DNA from: Janthinobacterium lividum
Lineage (GTDB): Bacteria; Pseudomonadota; Gammaproteobacteria; Steroidobacterales; Steroidobacteraceae
Direction: 5' to 3'
DNA: 8,644 nt
Assembly (NCBI GenBank): GCA_943327025.2
Contig: CALPVO020000084.1
Coordinates: 1-8,644, forward strand
This document shows positions 8,043-8,644 of the stretch, piece after piece. The notes below the pieces were generated by a model. It had not been told where the DNA came from, did not search any database, and saw nothing but the letters and a program-made list of their open reading frames with translations. Each line of letters begins with the position of its first letter. The stretch's first letter is position 1. A program made the position numbers and the translations under genes.

Positions 8043-8070
8043 GGAACTTCCGGACCCATTAGCACTCCAA
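8043..8070 (+). promoter_or_regulatory. Candidate sigma-E promoter of rpoH
   Basis: GGAACTT (8043-8049) is an exact sigma-E -35 consensus, preceded by an A-rich CCAAA. After a 16-base spacer comes TCCAA (8066-8070), matching the -10 consensus TCAAA at four of five bases. The 16-base spacer equals that of the E. coli rpoH P3 sigma-E promoter as I remember it. Transcription would start near 8077, giving a leader of about 38 bases. The -10 overlaps the left arm and loop of the CIRCE operator. This would let envelope stress raise RpoH levels. Confidence 0.6.
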
Positions 8071-8085
8071 CTTCGTGAGTGCTAA
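8059..8085 (+). promoter_or_regulatory. CIRCE operator (HrcA binding site) upstream of rpoH
   Basis: TTAGCACTC (8059-8067) and GAGTGCTAA (8077-8085) form a perfect 9-bp inverted repeat with a 9-base spacer, identical to the CIRCE consensus TTAGCACTC-N9-GAGTGCTAA. CIRCE is bound by the repressor HrcA, which loses activity on heat shock and is typically kept active by GroEL. It normally precedes groESL or hrcA-grpE-dnaK operons. Here it ends 29 bases before the rpoH ATG and covers both promoter candidates, so HrcA bound here should block transcription. hrcA itself is not in the window. Confidence 0.93.
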
Positions 8086-8088
8086 GAT
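8059..8088 (+). promoter_or_regulatory. Candidate sigma-70 promoter embedded in CIRCE
   Basis: TTAGCA (8059-8064, four of six matches to TTGACA) and TAAGAT (8083-8088, four of six to TATAAT) are separated by 18 bases. The -10 is preceded by TGC, giving the extended form TGCTAAGAT. The left CIRCE arm therefore supplies the -35 and the right arm most of the -10. Start would be near 8095, leaving a leader of about 20 bases that begins just before the ribosome site. Confidence 0.45.
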
Positions 8089-8100
8089 TTGGTTCATCCC

Positions 8101-8107
8101 AAGGAGG
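8101..8107 (+). promoter_or_regulatory. Strong Shine-Dalgarno sequence of rpoH
   Basis: AAGGAGG is a full match to the anti-Shine-Dalgarno core, 7 bases before the ATG at 8115. It is the strongest ribosome site in the window and fixes the rpoH start. Its strength suggests that control acts mainly at transcription rather than through poor initiation. Confidence 0.85.
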
Positions 8108-8114
8108 GAGTCCC

Positions 8115-8644
<530 letters not shown>

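Noticed and set aside
8054..8061. Sigma-32-like -10 (ACCCATTA) before rpoH
   Set aside because: No CTTGAA-like -35 lies 13-17 bases upstream, so autoregulation by RpoH is not supported.
8089..8114. Possible RNA thermometer masking the rpoH ribosome site
   Set aside because: Only TTGG/CCAA (4 bp) and GGG/CCC (3 bp) pairings are seen. The first would be absent from a transcript starting near 8095. Both are too weak to claim.

Overview
The window is GC-rich, densely packed chromosomal DNA. It carries eight complete protein genes and one gene cut off at the right edge. The gene content (mutM, coaD-rsmD, ftsY-ftsE-ftsX-rpoH, plus a TonB-dependent outer membrane receptor) points to a Gram-negative gammaproteobacterium, possibly near the Xanthomonadales or a related environmental order. 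The placement rests on gene order and protein motifs read by eye, so the family is not certain.

Layout from left to right. mutM (+, 29-844) encodes formamidopyrimidine-DNA glycosylase. It converges, with only 9 bases between stop codons, on a coaD-rsmD pair on the minus strand (854-1989), whose genes overlap by ATGA. A short divergent gap (1990-2082) holds a good intrinsic-terminator structure on the plus strand. After it comes a TonB-dependent receptor (+, 2083-4278). The receptor converges on a homocysteine S-methyltransferase family gene (-, 4332-5228), with a 9-bp inverted repeat in the 53-base gap. A 100-base divergent gap then leads into ftsY-ftsE-ftsX (+, 5329-7999), joined by two ATGA overlaps. 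A 115-base regulatory gap precedes rpoH (+, 8115 to the edge, first 176 codons). rpoH is clearly real although it has no stop codon inside the window.

Functional picture. Most of the window is housekeeping: oxidised-base repair, coenzyme A synthesis, 16S rRNA methylation, SRP-dependent membrane targeting and the FtsEX divisome switch. The receptor and the methyltransferase sit between rsmD and ftsY, which are close divergent neighbours in many gammaproteobacteria, so they look like an accessory insertion into a conserved block. No transposase, integrase, tRNA or long repeat marks such an event.

The most notable part is the rpoH control region. It contains an exact consensus CIRCE operator (TTAGCACTC-N9-GAGTGCTAA, 8059-8085), the binding site of the heat-shock repressor HrcA. 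It also contains a sigma-E type promoter (GGAACTT-N16-TCCAA) whose -10 lies inside the operator. The operator arms themselves can serve as the -35 and extended -10 of a sigma-70 promoter. This predicts that HrcA represses the heat-shock sigma factor gene directly, while envelope stress enters through sigma-E. A second recurring signal is a -10-like hexamer ending exactly 6 bases before the ATG at both mutM and ftsY, which suggests leaderless transcripts. I found no CRISPR array, RNA gene, insertion sequence or wholly new gene system.
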